Below, piece after piece: positions 33,521 through 45,552 of a stretch of 64,000 nucleotides of DNA. Origin of the DNA: Nitzschia sp. pyKryTriq1 (Eukaryota > Bacillariophyta > Bacillariophyceae > Bacillariales > Bacillariaceae); the NCBI GenBank assembly GCA_956465555.1, contig OY101115.1, positions 3,100,001 to 3,164,000 on the forward strand, written 5' to 3'. A program made the position numbers and the translations under genes. The notes beneath the pieces were generated by a model. That model did no database searches and was not told the origin of the DNA. It worked only from the letters and a program-made list of their open reading frames with translations. Every line of letters starts with the position of its first letter. The first letter of the stretch is position 1.

Positions 33521-35020
33521 TCATGGCAATAGCTCATCATACTTGAGGATAGCCTCTGCCAACCTGCTGTACTCCTCTAGCTCGTTATAAATATGACTAG
33601 AGATTCGCACGTACAGGACGCCATTGATGCACTTGATCGGGACTTCGATGAATTGATCAAATAAAAAGTCTTGGATCCGCTTGGCGTCTTCCGATGTTGC
33701 GCTCGCGACTACTACTCCTTTTTGTAATCTGTAGGGGAGTCGAACTAGAGCCATCATTGGGGCATGCAACTCAAGAGGGACCAGTGTGACCCCTTCCTTT
33801 TGTCCGTGCCATTCCATCCCCAATAATTCGACGGCAGCGTGAAGCTTCGAACGGACGTCGTTTTGTATTTGTTGGACATTATTATTTTTCTCTTGCCAAA
33901 AGTCCAAGACTACCGGGACAGATAAGGCTGCTGCATAGTCCCGACACCCATCAAACAGGAAACGACTCTGGAAGCCTTGTCCGATCCCGTGAGACATAAC
34001 AGCTGGCTCTTCCAAGATTGTGTCTCGCCATTCCGAACTCGGACAGTAGAGGAGGCCGATCCCACGAGGACAAGATAACCACTTATGCCCATTTGCCAAA
34101 TAGAAATCAATGTCTGGAAGGTTCGAAAGATCTACCGGCTGCGCCAATAGTCCATGGGCACCGTCGACCATGACGAGCATATTCCGGTCTTTGCCCATCT
34201 TGGAAAGGGATTCCAAGGGCATATTGATCGCTGTATTGGATGTGGTATGATCTAAAATCAAGAGCGCGTTGTCGGTAGTGATCTCCATTGGAATATCCCT
34301 CAGAGTTTCTTCAAGGGCAACTTGGAACATATCGCTGGGGTTTTCGAATTGTTCTATCTTGTTGAAATACGAGCTGACTGGAATCTCTGTGACTCGATCA
34401 CACAGTTGATGGGCAATTTTCTTCAGACTACCATAGGATGTATCCCATAAAATAATATGAGATTGACGACCAAACCTTCGAGTGTAGCCCCTCAGAACAG
34501 TATTGAGACCATACGTCACATTCGGAATCAGGGTAGTCGCCTCTCGAGGAGCGCGACAAAACTCTGCCAGTCGTCGAGCCGAGTATACCAAATGGGGAAG
34601 CAGGTCGCGATCAAAGTAGCGAAGGGGTTGTCGCTCCAAATGCAGCCGCCAATCTTCTGCACGATAATATCCCACTTTCAAAGCAGCACCAAAAGCGCCA
34701 TGATTCAGGAAGGTCCATCTCTGACGATCCAACAGAAAATCGGATTCCGGATGCTTGACGGTCGGTATCGAAGATGATGATTCGAACGGTAGGGGTGGGG
34801 GTGTATAGTCATCATCACTCCGAGCCATTAGAGAGTCAACGTCCTCCGAATGAAAGGATCCCATGGCCTGGTATCCTTTCGTATGAGTATTCATTTTCGT
34901 ACTGAAGAGGCTGCGTTGGTAGTGCCATCTCTCAGGAACACGCCACCGACTAAGTTGATTACTGGTACTGACAAACCTCGAGGAAAGGTAATATGGGTTT
35001 GGAGGCGGTAATAACGGCAT
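33521..35020 (-). CDS. Class V aminotransferase, isopenicillin-N-epimerase-like
   Basis: A single exon codes for 499 residues from ATG at 35018-35020. It is a fold-type I PLP enzyme of the aminotransferase class V branch closest to CefD/isopenicillin N epimerase-like and cysteine desulfurase-like proteins. Visible landmarks are FLNHGAFGA (about 105-112), NVTYGLNTVLRG, LDHTTSN, VDGAHG with the pyridine-N-binding Asp at about 286, and NGHKWLSCPRGIG with the Schiff-base lysine at about 313. The first 50 residues are basic and Ser/Tyr-rich without acidic residues, as in a mitochondrial presequence. Eukaryotic members are mostly uncharacterised, so the substrate is unknown; true penicillin biosynthesis is not implied. 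Confidence 0.85.
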   Translation of the reverse strand: MPLLPPPNPYYLSSRFVSTSNQLSRWRVPERWHYQRSLFSTKMNTHTKGYQAMGSFHSEDVDSLMARSDDDYTPPPLPFESSSSIPTVKHPESDFLLDRQRWTFLNHGAFGAALKVGYYRAEDWRLHLERQPLRYFDRDLLPHLVYSARRLAEFCRAPREATTLIPNVTYGLNTVLRGYTRRFGRQSHIILWDTSYGSLKKIAHQLCDRVTEIPVSSYFNKIEQFENPSDMFQVALEETLRDIPMEITTDNALLILDHTTSNTAINMPLESLSKMGKDRNMLVMVDGAHGLLAQPVDLSNLPDIDFYLANGHKWLSCPRGIGLLYCPSSEWRDTILEEPAVMSHGIGQGFQSRFLFDGCRDYAAALSVPVVLDFWQEKNNNVQQIQNDVRSKLHAAVELLGMEWHGQKEGVTLVPLELHAPMMALVRLPYRLQKGVVVASATSEDAKRIQDFLFDQFIEVPIKCINGVLYVRISSHIYNELEEYSRLAEAILKYDELLP

Positions 35021-35569
35021 GCCTCAAACTCCGGTTGATGCGGAAGGGTGTGAAGTTGACAGGCCTTTCATGGAACCGATAGAGATGACAAGCTCTTGAA
35101 GGATATGAGATATGATGCTGGGGTCGTCGGCGGCAGATAATAGTGACAATAATGGACCGAAAGATTCGCGCGAGAAAACTGGAAGCCATCAATGCAAGAC
35201 ATCATGACGAGCGGGAAACAAGCGAAATTGCAATCCTCCGGCAGAAAGTCTTCGTTCATTTCCCTGTGGGCATATATAATTCGAGTTGTCGGAGTGTGAC
35301 GTTGTTTTGGCGGGCCATCGCGATGACACTCGTACGATACCGCCGGCTGGTACCTGGTACTCGTACCGTACCGGTACGAGGTACGGTACAAGCACTGTAC
35401 CAGTACCGGTGGAAGCCTTCGCCCTTCGCCTCGCTTGGATCTGCATTTTCGCATCTCGGTCATCTCGGCAGCAAAAGATTTGCCGGCGACCAGCCGCCAA
35501 GACGACGACGACGACAAGGTTACCTTCACTTTTTTCTCCAACTACCTGAAACTAAAATCATAAATTAGC
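35021..35569. other. Divergent promoter of aminotransferase and OTC genes, GTAC-palindrome cluster
   Basis: At about 35348-35413 an unusually dense run of GGTACC, GTACCGGTAC and GGTACGGTAC words forms overlapping inverted repeats. No gene is seen; short frames through it are artefacts of the repeats. Confidence 0.6.
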
Positions 35570-36704
35570 ATGTTGAGCACAGGAAAAGCTGTATTTCAAT
35601 CCATCATGAAGGGCCAAGCAAGATTTTCCACCTCTGCTGCAGGAGTGTTGTCTACCCTCAAGGGCCAACACTTTACTTCCATCGACAAGCTGAGGTACGA
35701 ACACTTCCTTACTGCTCGTCGAGACTGAATTTGGAATTCTCGATCGACCAAGAAGAATGTCCATGTCTTCTAACATTTCATCTCATTTTTCATTTTGCCG
35801 TAGCAACGATGAATTGAAGGGACTGTTGCAACTTTCTCACCAATTCAAGGAAACTTATTCAGATAAGTCCAAGCCCAACCCTCAGCCTTTGACAGGGGAG
35901 TCTATGAGTATGATTTTCCAAAAGAGATCGACGAGAACCCGTGTTTCGACCGAGACGGGCATGGCCATGTTGGGCGGACACGCCCTCTTTCTAGGACCTT
36001 CTGATATCCAATTGGGCGTCAACGAAAGTATGCGAGACACTGCCTGCGTCTTGAGCCGATTCAACTCGATCATCTTGGCTCGTGTCTACGCCCACGCAGA
36101 TATTATTGAATTGGCGGAATATTCCAGTGTTCCGATCATCAATGCTTTGAGTGATCTGCACCACCCCCTTCAAACTCTAGCTGACCTCATGGCTCTGCAA
36201 CAACATTTCGGAATGGATTTGGCGGGAAAGACGGTCTGCTGGGTCGGTGATGGAAACAACGTCCTTCACGACCTCATGCTCGGATCCGTCAAGATGGGAA
36301 TGAACGTCCGAATTGCCACCCCCAAGGGATACGAGGCAAACGCCGACATTATGGCCCTCACCCTGAAGTTGGCAGCTGAAAATAACGCCGAGGTCTTCAC
36401 CACAACCGTCGCCGACGAGGCGGTCAAGGGTGCCGACGTTGTCGTCACTGACACATGGGTCAGCATGGGACAAGAAGCAGAATACGCCAAGCGTGTCGCG
36501 GAATTCGAAGGATACCAAGTAAACACCGAACTCATGGCCAAGGCCAACCCTGGTGCCGTCTTCTTGCACTGCTTGCCTCGCCACCCTGAGGAAGTCACAG
36601 ACGAAGTTATCTACAGCGATGCCTCTTTGGTATTTAATGAAGCTGAGAACCGTATGTGGACCGTCATGGCTGTCATGGCAGCTCAACTCGGCAAGTTCGA
36701 TTAA
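35570..36704 (+). CDS. OTC: Ornithine carbamoyltransferase (mitochondrial)
   Basis: Two exons, 35570-35694 and 35804-36704, with a 109-bp GTACGA...GTAG intron, give 341 residues. The enzyme makes citrulline from ornithine and carbamoyl phosphate, a step of arginine synthesis and of the diatom urea cycle. Signature sites are all present: the carbamoyl-phosphate loop KRSTRTRVS, HHPLQTLAD, DTWVSMG (ornithine loop) and HCLPRHPEEV with the catalytic cysteine. The first exon codes a basic, Ser/Ala-rich leader (MLSTGKAVFQSIMKGQARFS) that looks like a mitochondrial presequence, with the intron just after it (...SIDKL then SNDELKGLLQLS). Length and order match the family. Confidence 0.96.
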
Positions 36705-36986
36705 GATCCCCGTTCGTGAGGGGTAAACAGTATATCGTACACTTACGGGTACAGAAAACATTCTGTGTTTCGACGTCACCATATAGCTTACGACGACAAT
36801 CCTCTTTTCGCATGAGCTGCATCGAACAGGCTATTGCATTGTATTTTTAAAAAGATAGAATGAATCCATCAATCAATAGATATTTCCATTGTATATCCAG
36901 CGAACTTTTCGAGGAGTCGTCTCGCCACTGCTCGCAGTAGACTACCTGCACGTACTGTACTTGTCCAGATCATTGTTTCTAGTAGT

Positions 36987-38468
36987 TTATTTACTCAACG
37001 AGTAGAGTTTGCCTACCTTTTCTTGCAACGTCGATGGCCATTCGAGTCGCTCCGTCAAATATTCTCGGTTTCGCAAACGAGTACATGAAATATCCAGGGC
37101 ACCGACTCCGTCGTCAATATTGAAAAGAAGTCGGGGTGGTAGTTTAGGAGGAGCATTGATTTTGTTGCGATTGATAGCGTCCGCCTCTAATTGATCCAGC
37201 CGTTCACATGCCAATCCCAACTGTTTTTCGGCCTCGGGTCGATCTCCCGAGGTCCATGCTACACTCGCCAAGGCCATTCGTCCTTCTCCTTCTTTAGCAA
37301 TCACACGTTGCAACAAAGGAATATCCCGACCCTCCACGGTCTTGGTCTTTTGAATTCCCTCTTTGAGCATGCTTTTAGCTTCTTCCAATTTCTTTGGGTC
37401 ACTGGAAGACGCAGTATCGATTCCAGCATCCAAACTACTAATCACAGAGCGCGCTCGGTCTCCAATATCGTCAAAGTAGTCCGCGGCCAACATATGAATG
37501 GTAGCCGCTTGGTCGTATTCTCCCTGGAGACGCAGTGCCATTCCATATTCCCATGTCGCATACGGATTGGTACGAGCTCCATCTTCCAACAATTCTTGTG
37601 GAGTATCCCATTCTTCCCGCGAGGCTAGTTTGAGCGCTTCTTCGTAGTCTTGAACAGCCATCTTGCGTTGTTCGGGAGTCGCCGTCGTGTGCAAACTACG
37701 AATAGCCCTGGCACGTCCAAGACTAGCAGATCAATATGGTAATAGATAGAAATTTGGACAAAGTAGCACACGAAGAAAATGAGTTCGAGTCGAGATTTTT
37801 GATAAGACGATCGTCGACCGAGAAAGACAAATCTTCTTGTCCACTTACAGAGCCGCCGGAAGTTCAGCAGGATCAGCATTCTTTCCATCGGGTGTGTCCA
37901 GCAAGGTTAGAGACTTTGAGTAGTCGGAAATGGCATCCAAAGGCCGCAGCAAAGCCATATAGCAATCTCCTCGCACTCGATACAAGCCCGCTTGTTCATC
38001 AGCTGGCTGTCGTTGCCAGGCTTGGATCGCTTCCGACAAGAGTTTCTCGGAAACTTCAGGGTCACGGGCAGCTCCATAAAATGCAGCAAAAGCATTTCGC
38101 AACAAGGAAATCTCTTCCTTGGTCGGTGGAGCAGCCTTTGTCTCGGCAGCAGAGGCGGCAGGAACCCCGAGGTTGTTTTGGTACCAAGCAACGATGGAAT
38201 CGGATAGTTGGTGGCTCATCGTTGACGACGACGACGAGCTGGTTGGCGTCGAAATGGTGGTCAAGTCAAGTTGACTATGCACACCAGCAACAGGAGATTG
38301 AAAGGCAGACATGGCACCAGGAGCGAGATCCACCGGAGAGATAAGCAAAGGAACCCAAGCCTCTGCCACGAAGGAGCTCGGACGTTTCGTGATCGTCGTG
38401 GTTGACAACAGCAACGTGGTGCCAGCCACGAGAACGAGGGGTCTGCTGGTTCGGCTTTCAAGTCTCAT
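36987..38468 (-). CDS. TPR-like helical-repeat protein, probably organelle-targeted
   Basis: Two exons, 37849-38468 and 36987-37722, with a 126-bp GTAAGT...CTAG intron, give 451 residues; the join reads ELPAALLGRARAIRSLHTTA. The N-terminus has a hydrophobic stretch (LVLVAGTTLLLSTTTI) followed by SSFVAEAW, compatible with a signal peptide or bipartite plastid leader. Beyond a Ser-rich segment, pairs of amphipathic helices of TPR type recur: GLYRVRGDCYMALLRPLDAI with SDYSKSLTLL, then AVQDYEEALKLASREEW, YATWEYGMALRLQGEYDQAA and GRMALASVAWTSGDRPEAEK. TPR domains mediate protein contacts in assembly of complexes. No enzyme domain is present and the specific family is not recognised. A second Met at residue 53 is an alternative start. 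Confidence 0.8.
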
Positions 38469-39114
38469 CTCAGAAATAATAATATACTCTATTCAAAACT
38501 CTTAGAGGAAACTGGAAAGCAGCTCAAATGTTGATAACTGCAATTCTTGGGTATTGTGGGGATGGCTATTGTATGCTATCCTCCTCCCATACGAGTACAA
38601 GGCAAGGAAGAAGAAATAATAGTGATGTGTCCGATGATGTTGTTGTGTGAACACGATGAATGAATGACGCGATGTTGTTGTTGCGTGGTCGTAATAAAAG
38701 GTGCTAAGCTAAAATAATATGCTCAAAATTTTGCGAGGGACGTTTAGTCACGGTCAAGGCAGTCACGGGTGTGGATGACGTCATGGTTTGGTGGGCAGGC
38801 TAGGCAGGCAGGCAGGCAGGCTCGCTCTCTACTACGGTACAGTTCGTGGTACGAGTACTGTTCTTCACCGCATGCATCAGGCGTCAGGCGATATGTCTGT
38901 CGTCATCGACGACACTCTTGTTGAATGAGCGTCGACACAGCCCAATGCAAACACAACAACTGTCCACCGTCAAGCAACAAGCAACCGCACTTGGTTGTTG
39001 TTTCCTTGTTCCGTGTTCCGTGTTCCGATAGAGTAGACTACTGGTAGTTTACTTGGAAGAATCATCATATACGCGTACTCTTGTTTCCAACCATCCCTAT
39101 AATTCCATATCAAG
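38469..39114. other. Divergent promoter of TPR and Nudix genes
   Basis: Contains a TGACGTCA palindrome (separate entry), a GGCA tandem tract at about 38799-38820 and a triplicated TTCCGTG word near 39007-39027. No gene is seen. Confidence 0.6.
38776..38783. promoter_or_regulatory. TGACGTCA (CRE/CCRE-like) palindrome
   Basis: A perfect palindrome lies nearly midway between two divergent start codons, about 310 bp from the TPR gene and 330 bp from the Nudix gene. It matches the bZIP consensus related to diatom CO2/cAMP-responsive elements; regulation is inferred only. Confidence 0.4.
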
Positions 39115-40578
39115 ATGTTTCCTTCCACGCCAATACGTTGTGCAACGCGGCGTTGTCGCCAAGCATTTGCATCGACACAAATCACCGGGAAGAATAAGAA
39201 CCACAGAGAATTGCTATTTGTCAGTTTGGGTCGTGTGGAATCATCCTCATCGTGTTCATCACTCGGGGGATGGTGGAAAGTGGATCAATCATCGCGCCGC
39301 TCGTTTTCGTCATCGGCTCAGTTTGCCGATCCCCCAGAGGTGTCATTATTATCATCCACGAATGAAAAATCATCTCAGCGTCAATTTTCGTCTTCCATTG
39401 TGCCACCCGAGGATGGTTCCTCTCCGACATCGGCTGCCGTCAGTCAAGTCGAACCGGATCGGGCTCACCAGCGAATATGGCTACCTCATTCACTCGAGGA
39501 GCCTCTCTTTTGGTCGGAGGACGTCGTACACGGTGCCGAGTCCAACCCTCATGACCTCGCCAAGCTGCTAGAACGGATTGAAACACAAGAAGTGGGGGGA
39601 GGAAGGATGCGATCGAAGCAGTATGGTGTGCTGCACGAAGATCCAGCTGTCGACATGCGGCTTTTGACGGAAAATTATACAGTGACAAGCTTGGCAGCTG
39701 CTTTGAGAGATCGAGAAGATGTGCTACAGCATTGTGCAGTGCTGGCGGAACAAAATGAAATGGAGGCCCTGAAAGATTATCTCAAGATGTTTCATCCCGA
39801 CTTGGTACTGAATCGTCGGAACCAAAAAAGACAGCTAGATGTGACAAAGCCACTCACAGCAACATCACTAGAGACAATTCGAAAGGCGTTGATGCGAATG
39901 CCTCGTCGAGTTGTTCAAGCCCATTCCCGAAGGGCGGGTGTTGTCATTCCGATTGTCCATGTAGACGGGGTACCGTCGTTGTTGCTGGAAAAGCGATCAC
40001 CCGACTTGCGAGCCCACCCTGACGAAGTATGCCTTCCCGGCGGCATGGTATGTTCTGTGGCCGATAGAACGATTGTGGAGACTTGCCTGAGGGAGTTCAA
40101 AGAAGAAATTGGGGGATTGGAATTTGACTATCACCAAAAAGGCGGTGGATCTCACGGTGTCAGCGTTTTAGGGGTTTTGCGCTGCAACTGGGGCGAAGTG
40201 CACCACATGTAAGTGTTTGCAACAGCACGGCGAATTATATTGTACGCGGTAGTAGCTGAGGACTATTCCTCACTTTGTCTTTGCAGGGTTGGTGTTGCTG
40301 TCACTCCCGTCGTTTGCTATTTCAGTCAAGATTTAGCCGAGGTCGATTTAAAACCGAACGCTGACGAAGTGGCTGAGGTGTTCACCATTCCTTTGGCGAG
40401 CCTTCTAGATCGCAGTCAGTGGGTATACAAAGAGGACCACGCTCCTATCTTCATTGGAGGCCCATACATCATTTGGGGTCTGACGGGGTTTTTGTTGGAA
40501 AGATTTTGGAAAGATGTACTGCTACCTTTTCAGCACTCTTCCACCACCGACCCACAATATTCTCACCACCATCTCTAG
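39115..40578 (+). CDS. Nudix hydrolase, CoA-pyrophosphatase (NUDT7/8-like)
   Basis: Two exons, 39115-40208 and 40287-40578, with a 78-bp GTAAGT...GCAG intron, give 461 residues. The Nudix fold occupies roughly residues 275-430. The box reads LPGGMVCSVADRT followed by CLREFKEEIGG, and the upstream LLLEKRSPDLRAHPDEVCLPGG matches the CoA-diphosphatase signature (R-S-x-x-L-R-x-H-x-G-E-x-x-F-P-G-G). Such enzymes split CoA and acyl-CoA to phosphopantetheine and 3',5'-ADP in mitochondria or peroxisomes. The first 100 residues are Ser/Arg-rich and resemble a mitochondrial leader. About 170 residues between leader and Nudix domain match nothing I recognise. It is tail-to-tail with pyruvate carboxylase (87 bp between stops). 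Confidence 0.85.
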
Positions 40579-40665
40579 CTAGAGCCATCGCTAATCTCGA
40601 ACAAATAGTCGTATTCGCTGTGCATTTTGATGTTCTTATTATTCATGTAATTTCGTGCAGGCCCT

Positions 40666-43600
40666 TTACTCTTCCTCGATAAACACAAGCAAGTCACCTC
40701 CGTCGATTTGATCTCCGGCGGTAACAACGACTCGATCAACAATTCCACTTACTGGAGCGCCGACCATTGTCTCCATCTTCATGGCTGAAAGAGATACCAA
40801 TGGATCACCAACCTTGACCCTGTCTCCCTTTCGGACCTTTGTCTCGAGCACGACACCGGGCATGGGGGCTCCAATACTTCCAGCAACGCCGGCCAAAGCT
40901 TTGGGTCTCGCTGGAGCATCCTCAATACCAGCAGATTTATCCTTGACAGACACCGAACGAGGAGTTCCATTCATTTCAAATTGCAAGTTTACAAAGCCGT
41001 CCTTGTCAGCCTCGGATAGAGAAACAAGCTTAATCACAAGTCGCTTTCCGGGCTCGAGGGAAACCTCAACTTCCTCTCCAACCTTAATACCAGTCAGGAA
41101 AGTCCTGGTGTCCATGTGGTTGACGGCACCGAATTCGGTCTTGTGCTCCATGTATTCATCAAAGACACCAGGATAAAGGGCGTGTGACATGACGTCCACG
41201 TCACGGATATCTTCTCCTTTGCCGCCGTCGATTGCGCCCCACTTTGCTTCCAAAGTATTTCGGGCTTGCTCAAAATTGTAAGGGGCCATGTCAGCACCTG
41301 GGCGACCTTCGAAAGAAACCAGATTTGTTCCTTCAATTTTCTTGCCCTTCAAAACTCTCGATCGCAGTGGTTCTGGGAAGCCAAAAGGCGGAATACCGAG
41401 GAGTCCCTGAAAGTATTCGACAACACTCTTGGGGAAGCTCAAACTCTCAGCCTTTTCAATAATTTCAGCCTCCGTAAGCTTGTTTGCAACGATGAACTGA
41501 GCAAGATCACCGGTTACCTTGGATGAGGGGGTGACCTTGATAATATCTCCAAGCACGTGATTCGCCGTCGCGTAAGCCTCCTTGACCTTACTCCACTGAC
41601 CTGTCAAACCGAGCTGCGTACTTTGAAAGAGAAGATTAGTGTATTGTCCACCGGGCATCTCGTGGTGGTAGACGTCAGCGGATCCAGTCTTCTGGCCGGA
41701 CTCGAAAGGGGCGTAGATCCCACGGCATTCCTCCCAGTATTCATTCAACGCCTGAACACTCTTGAGACTCAAACCAGTGTCGAGGGCAGTACCTTGCGTA
41801 CTTGCAACGATGGCTCCGAGAGATGGTTGCGATGTTGTGCCAGACATGGCATCCGAGGCGGCATCAACAGCGTCTGCTCCAGCCTTGGCAGCAGCAAGCA
41901 TCGAAGCGACTCCAGTGCCAGCAGTGTCATGTGTGTGGACATGGATCGGCAAGTTGGGGAACTCTTTACGAATAGCGCCCACCAGCATGGTGGCTGCTTC
42001 AGGTTTCAACACGCCCGCCATATCCTTGATCGCGAGGACGTGAATACCAAGGGCTTCGAGCTCACGCACGAAATTCATGTAGTACTCGAGGTCATAAAGG
42101 CCACGCTTGGGATCCGAAACATCTCCGGTGTAGCACACAGTTCCTTCAATGATACCTCCGGCAGCCCCAACACAGTCGATTCCAAGTTTCATGTTTTCAA
42201 TGTAATTGATAGAGTCAAAAACACGGAAGACGTCCATACCTGTATCTTTTGCCAACTTGCAGAACTCGTAGTTGACATTATCTGGGTAGCTAGTGTATCC
42301 AACAGCATTTGCACCACGAAGAAGCATTTGGAAAGGGATATCCGGGACGGCTTCGCGAAGATCAGCCAGACGATCCCATGGGCATTCCCGAAGGAATCGC
42401 ATAGCAACATCGAAAGTTGCTCCACCCCAACATTCTAGAGAGTAGCAATTGGCCAGAGCGACCTTTGTCGCCGGAGCAATGTTCAGCATATCAATAGTGC
42501 GAAGACGAGTCGCCAACAAGGATTGATGCGCATCACGCCAAGTCGTATCGGTAATCAACAAGCCCTCGTTGCGACGGACAGCCTTGGCAAATGCTTCCGG
42601 GCCCTGTTTATCAAAAATTTCCTTCAATGACTTGGACTTGGGTCGTCCTGAGTCAGTGATCACGGGAATAATAGGATCAACAGTGGCCGGTGGAGGGCCA
42701 ACAGCACCAAGTTCTTTGGGGGTACCGTTCACAATGATCTCTGCGATGTATTTGAGCATTTTTTGAGCACGATCTTTTTCGCGGAGGGGGGCCATCAAGT
42801 AAGGGTTCGAAGCGATGAATCCAGTATCAACGACACCATCTAGGAACTGTTCATTCTCGAGGACATTGAGCAAGAATGATTTGTTGGTAAGGACACCGCG
42901 CACTCTGAACTCGCGGAGGGCTCGAATCAACTTTGCGGCAGCCTCACGTCGAGTGCGGGCCTTGGAAGTAATCTTAACCAAAAGCGAGTCATAGTGGGGA
43001 GAAATCTTGGCACCTGGGAAACCTGGGCCATCATCCAAACGAATACCCATACCAGTGGGCAAACGGAAGACACTGATAGTACCAGTGTCGGGTCGGAAGT
43101 CATGAGAAGGATCCTCAGTAGTGACACGGCACTGCATCGCAAAGCCAGTAGGCTCAGGAATGTTCTCTTGGATCAAACCAAGTTCCGGAAGCGTTTTGCC
43201 AGAAGCAATCAAGATTTGTGATTGGACGATGTCAATACCGGTAACTTCCTCGGTGACAGTATGCTGAAAACAAAGAGGAAAAGCAATTATTTTCGTCAGT
43301 CAATATTTGGCCGAATATAATCCACCATGGACGCAACATCAAGAATCTATCACATACCTCCACTTGGACACGAGGGTTGACTTCCATGAAATAGTGCTTG
43401 CCATGCTTATCGACCAAAAATTCCACTGTACCTGCATTCAAATATTTTGCATTCTTCAAAAGATTGCAAGCGTCGTTCAAAATACTTTGTCGGAGACTAG
43501 GGTCGAGGCCTTGTGCCGGTGCTGTCTCAACGACTTTTTGGTGACGTCGTTGGACAGAGCAGTCGCGATCCCACAAGTGCACCACATTGCCCGTACCATC

Positions 43601-44942
43601 TCCCAAACATTGCACCTCAATGTGACGGGGAGTTTCCACGTATTTTTCCACGAAACAACGTCCATCACCAAAGGCGTTGAGCGCTTCATTGGAAGCTTGT
43701 GTGAACATTGGTTCCAAATCTTTTTGGGTTGGAACAACACGGATACCACGTCCACCACCTCCCATGAGGGCCTTGACGATGACGGGGTACGAGCAGTGGT
43801 TCTTGGGATCCTCGATCCATTGCTTGGCAGCTTCAACGGTGGCAAAGGCAGTCTCTGATCCTGGAACAACAGGAACCTTGGCGGCAATTGCGAGATTTCG
43901 GGCTGTGGCCTTGTTTCCAAAGGAATTCAAATTTTCGACGGTTGGACCAACAAATGTCACCCCTGCCTTTCGAAGGCCCTCGGCAAAGTGTTCATTCTCC
44001 GAGAGGAAACCATACCCAGGGTGGACCTATTGGAATTGGAGGAGAGAAGTACATAAAATCAATAAAGATTTTCATAAACGGCATTGGCACAATCATAACA
44101 TATCCAAGAAGAAAAAAGTACGTACTGCTTCAACTCCGTTGGCGACACAAAGCTTGACAATTGTGTCGATGTCGAGATACTGGGCAACTGGCGATTTGCT
44201 TCCATCCAATTCGAAGGCTTGGTCAGCCTTGTAGCGATGCTGAGTGAAACGATCTGCATGTGTAGCAACAAAAAATCGGCAGGTAGCACAGTACAGTACA
44301 GTGAGATCCAATCTTTCAAAGAATAAAATCTTCGACCGCCGATCGACGACGAGTGACGATCGATGACGAGCCTCGTTTTCTTGACAGGGAGAAAAAGTTT
44401 GATGACTGACAACAGACAGACGAAAACAAACTCCGTAGAAAAGTCACGTAAAGATGTACTGGGGGATGAGAACCCTCCCCCGAACGCTTTCCCCGCTTGA
44501 ACAACCAACGTTCCACGACATCGCGACATACTGTACCGGTACATCACGACCATGACCGTTTCTGATGACACGATCAACGCAACGATAGCAATGTGGATGC
44601 AATGACATACATACCTTCATGAGAGTAGATACCGACGGTCTGGATGCCTAGCTCGGCAGCACCGCGATTGATACGAGTGGCAATCTCTCCACGGTTAGCC
44701 GCCATGAGCTTCTTGAAAGGAGGCTCTGAAACCGTCACACTCTTGCCAGGGAGCATGCTTGGATGGGTGGATCCGACATGAGAGGAGACCGAGCGCCTCT
44801 GGTCATTCAAGAGGGAGTTTGTGGCCCAGGAAGAGGTGGTAGAAAGGGCTCGAGCACCAACTGCGAGCTTTCTGGGCCGAGCAGTGATGGCTCGGCGAGT
44901 TTGTCGCCGAACGGCTTGAAGGGCAACCTTGCGGAAGATCAT
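40666..44942 (-). CDS. PYC: Pyruvate carboxylase (mitochondrial)
   Basis: Four exons (44615-44942, 44126-44253, 43358-44026, 40666-43263) close to 1,240 residues, the normal size. It carboxylates pyruvate to oxaloacetate using ATP, bicarbonate and biotin. Order: presequence of about 65 basic and Ser-rich residues; biotin carboxylase beginning [15 protein letters not shown], with the ATP loop [14 protein letters not shown] and [20 protein letters not shown]; carboxyltransferase with [18 protein letters not shown] and [13 protein letters not shown]; tetramerisation region; and C-terminal biotinyl domain with the biotin lysine in SAMKMETMV. Exon joins read through conserved blocks (YSHEDRF, GVEAVHPGYGF, VQVEHTV). 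The leader supports mitochondrial location. It shares a short divergent region with the aldo/keto reductase gene. Confidence 0.97.
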
Positions 44943-45552
44943 TATTTTCTTGTGACAGCGATCAAGAGATTAAGATTCAACTGAGCGATTATTCGTAGTT
45001 GTAGAAATGTTTCTTTGTTTGTTTGTTTGTTTGTTTGTTTGTACAATTCCTTGTTTCGACGACAGGCGATGTCGTTTGTCGAGGAGCGTTGAATTGTGGT
45101 CGTCGGCACTGTTGATTGTTGGAACCTGTCGATCGGGGGAAAATACCGCATCTTTTCATTTCGCACCCACTACTACTACACGCCGGTTGGATCTTTCACC
45201 GGGTTCGCGTTCGCTTTTAGCTCGTTTTACCAGTTCTCTCAACCGGTGCGGCAAGTCGTAGGGTTCTTGACACCAAATATGTCGTTTGCATGTCTGATCC
45301 CTAAATAAAAACATTAATTTCTTTCCCCCAATGTCGAAAGTACGGGATAACGAGAAGAAACAAAAGCCGTCATATGTAGTTAGTTTCATTCTTTCCACAA
45401 CTAACATATATTCTCCTCGATTCCATTCTCCCCGCCCGATTTTGAGATCTTTACTACTAGAGTATGGTGCTACAGTACTACGTAGTATGTACGTACTACT
45501 ATGATACTACTCCCCACTGCCGCGGCGCAGAGCGCTCAAAAACACACCTCCC
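44943..45552. other. Divergent promoter of pyruvate carboxylase and aldo/keto reductase
   Basis: Contains a (TTTG)n tract at about 45012-45041 just upstream of the carboxylase ATG. No gene is seen. Confidence 0.6.

Noticed and set aside
33521-35020. Antibiotic (penicillin) biosynthesis from the isopenicillin-N-epimerase-like enzyme
   Set aside because: No partner biosynthetic genes are nearby, and eukaryotic members of this aminotransferase branch are widespread without such a role.
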